Of a DNA stretch of 7,819 bases, positions 5,580-7,819 are shown piece by piece. The first letter of the stretch is position 1. Every line of letters starts with the position of its first letter. The notes beneath the pieces are model-generated. The model worked only from the letters and a program-made list of their open reading frames with translations. It made no database searches and had not been told where the DNA came from. Origin of the DNA: Acidobacteriota bacterium (GTDB lineage: Bacteria; Acidobacteriota; Vicinamibacteria; Vicinamibacterales; UBA8438); the NCBI GenBank assembly GCA_011523485.1, contig WTGR01000666.1, positions 1 through 7,819 on the forward strand. Direction: 5' to 3'. Position numbers and translations under genes: made by a program.

Positions 5580-6116
5580 ATGAGAGCCATCGTGACCACG
5601 TTGCTGTTCGCATCCATCGCCGTTTCCGCCTCGGGCCGGCAGGCCGGCACACCGGATCGCTGGTCCGCGTTCGAGTTCTTCATCGGTGCGTGGACCGGGG
5701 ACGAGTCCGCCACGTTCGGCGCCGGCCGCGGCCGGCGCACGTACGAGCTGGTGCTGCAGGACCGGTATCTGCTGGGCCGGAACCGGTCGGTCTTCCCGCC
5801 GCAGGACGGCCTGCCCGACGGCGACGACCACGAGGACTGGACCGTGCTCAGCCACGACGACGACCGCGACACGTACGTCCTGCGCCAGTTCAACAGCGAG
5901 GGGTTCGTGAACACGTTCGTCCTCGACGACGCGTCGACGCCGCCGGAGCGCATGGTGTTCGTCCTCGAGACGTCGGAGAACGCGCCCGGCACGCGGGCGA
6001 CGCTCACCGTGACGCGAACGGATGCGCGCAGCTTCGAGGAGGTCTTCGACCTGACGCTGCCCGGCACGACGAACAGCATCACGATTCGCGGACGCTGGAC
6101 TCGAACAGATCCCTGA
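5580..6116 (+). CDS. Small exported lipocalin/FABP-like beta-barrel protein
   Basis: A 178-residue protein. The start is ATG 5580, five bases after a strong GGGAGG (5569-5574); an in-frame ATG at 5559 lies upstream of this site and is less likely. Residues 1-20 form a short signal peptide (MRAIVTTLLFASIAVSASG). The mature part is rich in alternating strand-like segments and opens with FEFFIGAWTGDESATFG at 31-47, which resembles the G-x-W-x-G opening of lipocalin/FABP-type barrels such as DUF1579 and nitrobindin-like proteins. Further on are YELVLQDRYLLGRNRSVFPP (55-74), HEDWTVLSHDDD (84-95), LRQFNSEGFVNTFVL (101-115) and SFEEVFDLTLPG (151-162), a pattern I recall from uncharacterised secreted proteins of Acidobacteria and Planctomycetes. 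No lipobox or heme-binding residue could be assigned. It is a single gene, convergent with the next one. A ligand-binding role is a guess. Confidence 0.82.
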   Translation: MRAIVTTLLFASIAVSASGRQAGTPDRWSAFEFFIGAWTGDESATFGAGRGRRTYELVLQDRYLLGRNRSVFPPQDGLPDGDDHEDWTVLSHDDDRDTYVLRQFNSEGFVNTFVLDDASTPPERMVFVLETSENAPGTRATLTVTRTDARSFEEVFDLTLPGTTNSITIRGRWTRTDP

Positions 6117-6135
6117 CGCGGTCCCGCCGGCGTCA
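6114..6135. terminator. Hairpin containing both stop codons of convergent genes
   Basis: TGACGC (6114-6119) pairs perfectly with GCGTCA (6130-6135). Two further pairs, G6120-G6121 with C6127-C6128, extend the stem past a one-base bulge. The first TGA is the stop of the plus-strand barrel gene, and TCA at the far end is the TGA stop of the minus-strand coiled-coil gene. No T tract follows on either strand, but the position suggests a shared bidirectional terminator or 3'-end structure. Confidence 0.4.
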
Positions 6136-6381
6136 CTCGATGAGGCGGAGGCCGGCGATTACGAGGCCGGCGCCCGCGAACACGATGCCGATCATCCACT
6201 TGATGAGGCGGGCCTCGAGGCCGGCCAGATCGACGCGCAGTTCCGCGAGGTCGGCTTTCGTCGCCAGGCCGGCCATGTCGCGCTCAGCAGCCGGGCGGAT
6301 TGCGTCGGTGATGGCATCCGCCTGTTCCGGCGTGAGGTCGGCATCAGTCAGGCTGCGGGCGATGGCGTGCGTATCGAACAT
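6133..6381 (-). CDS. CCDC90/DUF1640-like membrane-anchored coiled-coil protein
   Basis: An 82-residue protein beginning MFDTHAIARSLTDADLTPEQ. The layout matches the bacterial DUF1640/CCDC90 family, relatives of mitochondrial MCUR1 and Fmp32: a small N-terminal head (about 1-36) containing the conserved LTxxxxTPEQADAITDAI pattern; a short heptad-like stalk (about 40-60; ATKADLAELRVDLAGLEARL); and a single C-terminal membrane helix (about 62-80; WMIGIVFAGAGLVIAGLRL) ending in IE. Family members are thought to form trimeric head-neck-stalk-anchor assemblies. The bacterial function is unknown. The start is ATG 6381, fixed by the family's typical opening; only a weak GAAG lies eight bases upstream. 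The frame stays open far upstream, antisense to the PQQ gene, but that extension is not coding-like. It is divergent from the PQQ dehydrogenase and convergent with the barrel gene. Confidence 0.82.
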   Translation of the reverse strand: MFDTHAIARSLTDADLTPEQADAITDAIRPAAERDMAGLATKADLAELRVDLAGLEARLIKWMIGIVFAGAGLVIAGLRLIE

Positions 6382-6458
6382 CGGAACAACTTCAGTGTAG
6401 TGCAGAGCAGGCACCGTGGCGTCGCGATTCCCCAGGCGCCCGCGGAGAGCCGTCCGCT

Positions 6459-6464
6459 TAGAAT
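6459..6464 (+). promoter_or_regulatory. Possible -10 element before the PQQ dehydrogenase
   Basis: TAGAAT matches five of six bases of TATAAT and would start transcription near 6471, 28 bases before the ATG at 6499. GAGG at 6487-6490 lies eight bases before that ATG. An in-frame ATG at 6463 overlaps this element and has no ribosome site, which favours the later start. No clear -35 box was found. Confidence 0.35.
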
Positions 6465-6498
6465 GAGCCCTGTACGCGGAGCTTCCGAGGTGCAGATC

Positions 6499-7819
6499 AT
6501 GAGATGGATCGGCGCGCGCACGGCGACACGTTTCCTCGCCGGGATGTTGTTTCCGGCCATGGCGGCGCTGGCGCCGGCAGAGGGGCATGGCCAGACCGGC
6601 GCCGACCCGCACGAGTGGCGCTTCTATGGCGGCGATCCCGGCCACACCAAGTACACGCCCCTCGATCAGATTACGGCGGACAACGTCGACCGGCTCCGTA
6701 TCGCGTGGACCTGGACGTCGGTCGACGACAAGCTGCGCGCCGAGAACCCGGTCATCCGCGACGGGCAGCGTTTCCGCACCTACGCCTACGAGGTGACGCC
6801 CCTGGTGGTCGACGGCGTGCTCTACACCACCACCAACCTGGGGCAGGTCGCGGCGATCGAGCCGACGACCGGCGAGACGCTCTGGAGCTACGACCCCGGC
6901 CTCTACCTGGACGGCCGCCCCGCCGTGCACGGCTTCCTGACGCGAGGGCTCGCCTGGTGGTCCGACGGCGAGGAATCCCGGCTGCTCTACGCCGGCGGAC
7001 GGACGTGGCTGGTCTCCGTGGACGCGAAGACCGGCCAGCCGGATCCGGCGTTCGGCCGCAATGGGCGGGTCGACCTCACGCGCGGCCTCGGCCGCATCAT
7101 CGACACCAGCCAGTACGCGGTCAGCTCGGCCCCGCTCGTGGCCGGCGACACGGTGGTGGTCGGCTCGGCGATCACGGAGGGCCGGGGCCGCAAGGAGGCG
7201 CCGCCGGGACACGTGCGCGGCTACGACGTCCGCACCGGCGAGATGAAGTGGATCTTCCACACGATCCCGCAGCCCGGCGAGTTCGGCAACGAGACCTGGG
7301 GCAACGAGTCGTGGAAGTGGTCGGGCGGGGCCAACGTCTGGTCCAACATGAGCGCGGACCCCGATCTCGGGTACGTCTACCTGCCGGTCGGCTCGCCGGT
7401 CACCGACTACTACGGCGGGCATCGCCCCGGCGACAACCTGTTCGCGAACTCGCTGGTCTGCCTCGACGCCGAGACCGGCGAGCGGGTCTGGCACTTCCAG
7501 TTCGTCCACCATGCCGTGTGGGACTACGACCTGCCCGCGGCGCCGAACCTGATCGACATCACGGTCGACGGGCGGCCGATAAAGGCCGTCGCGCAGATCA
7601 CCAAGCAGGGGTTCACGTTCGTCTTCGACCGGGCCACCGGCGAACCGGTCTGGCCCATCGAGGAGCGCCCGGTCCCGCCCTCGACGGTGCCCGGCGAGCG
7701 CACCTCCCCCACGCAGCCGTATCCGACGAAGCCGCCGCTGTACCTGACCAACGGGGCGCTCGAGGAGGACCTGATCGACTTCACCGACGAGCTGCGCGCC
7801 GAGGCGCTGGCGATCTACC
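6499..7819 (+). CDS. PQQ-dependent dehydrogenase, glucose-dehydrogenase type (C-terminus cut off)
   Basis: The first 440 residues of an exported quinoprotein dehydrogenase that continues past the right edge. The start is ATG 6499, with GAGG eight bases upstream. A signal peptide covers about residues 1-32 (basic MRWIGARTATR, then a hydrophobic run to about APAEGHGQ). The mature part begins with DPHEWRFYGGDPGHTKYTPL, a typical opening of these eight-bladed propellers. Propeller W-motifs are visible at TGETLW (about 124-129), TGEMKW (246-251), TGERVW (326-331) and TGEPVW (380-385). The active-site segment VHHAVWDYDLPAAP holds Asp342, and Lys369 lies 27 residues later in QITKQGF. By the same spacing these match the catalytic Asp466 and Lys493 of E. 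coli membrane glucose dehydrogenase. There is no adjacent Cys-Cys pair of the methanol/ethanol dehydrogenase type and no N-terminal membrane domain, so it is a soluble periplasmic form. It would oxidise an alcohol or sugar and pass electrons to a cytochrome or quinone; the substrate cannot be told from sequence. Confidence 0.93.
   Translation, partial: MRWIGARTATRFLAGMLFPAMAALAPAEGHGQTGADPHEWRFYGGDPGHTKYTPLDQITADNVDRLRIAWTWTSVDDKLRAENPVIRDGQRFRTYAYEVTPLVVDGVLYTTTNLGQVAAIEPTTGETLWSYDPGLYLDGRPAVHGFLTRGLAWWSDGEESRLLYAGGRTWLVSVDAKTGQPDPAFGRNGRVDLTRGLGRIIDTSQYAVSSAPLVAGDTVVVGSAITEGRGRKEAPPGHVRGYDVRTGEMKWIFHTIPQPGEFGNETWGNESWKWSGGANVWSNMSADPDLGYVYLPVGSPVTDYYGGHRPGDNLFANSLVCLDAETGERVWHFQFVHHAVWDYDLPAAPNLIDITVDGRPIKAVAQITKQGFTFVFDRATGEPVWPIEERPVPPSTVPGERTSPTQPYPTKPPLYLTNGALEEDLIDFTDELRAEALAIY

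Noticed and set aside
6382..7512. Upstream extension of the DUF1640-like frame to 459 codons
   Set aside because: The extension is antisense to the PQQ dehydrogenase and has shadow composition; family proteins begin at the MFDTH-type start at 6381.
1..7819. CRISPR array, tRNA, rRNA, insertion sequence or tandem repeat
   Set aside because: Reading the window by eye showed no regularly spaced direct repeats, no cloverleaf-like RNA gene and no transposase-like protein.

Overview
The window is GC-rich, bacterial and densely coded. Its gene content suggests an uncultured member of the Acidobacteriota, probably close to the Vicinamibacteria. This is inferred from two acidobacterial duplicated orphan permeases (ADOP family) back to back, a CBM9-like/DUF5916-type outer-membrane protein, and a glucose-dehydrogenase-type PQQ enzyme of a kind that is highly duplicated in that phylum. 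I saw no rRNA, tRNA, CRISPR array, transposase or phage gene, and I did not measure GC content.

Layout: (1) 1-344, minus strand: N-terminus of an ADOP permease that runs off the left edge. (2) 345-598: a divergent control region with a candidate promoter for each strand, dyad repeats over both promoters, and a possible 22-codon leader ORF. (3) 599-3250, plus: a complete 883-residue ADOP permease starting at TTG. (4) 3251-3277: a short convergent gap filled by a hairpin. (5) 3278-4399, minus: a secreted CBM9-like/DUF5916-type protein of about half the usual length, apparently missing the middle of its barrel. (6) 4400-4564: a divergent region with two small inverted repeats. (7) 4565-5377, plus: an AraC-family regulator with a DUF6597-like sensor domain. 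(8) 5378-5579: non-coding, with hairpins after the AraC stop and a -10-like element. (9) 5580-6116, plus: a small exported lipocalin/FABP-like protein. (10) 6114-6135: a hairpin that includes the stop codons of both converging genes. (11) 6133-6381, minus: an 82-residue CCDC90/DUF1640-like coiled coil with a C-terminal membrane anchor. (12) 6499-7819, plus: an exported PQQ-dependent dehydrogenase cut off by the right edge.

Most of the products are predicted to act in the envelope: two inner-membrane permeases, one outer-membrane-type protein, one exported small barrel, one membrane-anchored coiled coil and one periplasmic quinoprotein. They do not form one operon. They sit as divergent and convergent pairs with compact junctions. 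The only regulator is the AraC protein, which shares its upstream region with the shortened DUF5916-type gene. I found no convincing new multi-gene system. The most unusual observation is the apparent in-frame internal loss in the DUF5916-type gene, with an 18-bp near-palindrome exactly at the junction. Next come the symmetrical elements over the divergent ADOP promoters. Many long antisense open frames are present, including one of 904 codons opposite the complete permease. I regard them as shadows of GC-rich coding sequence.
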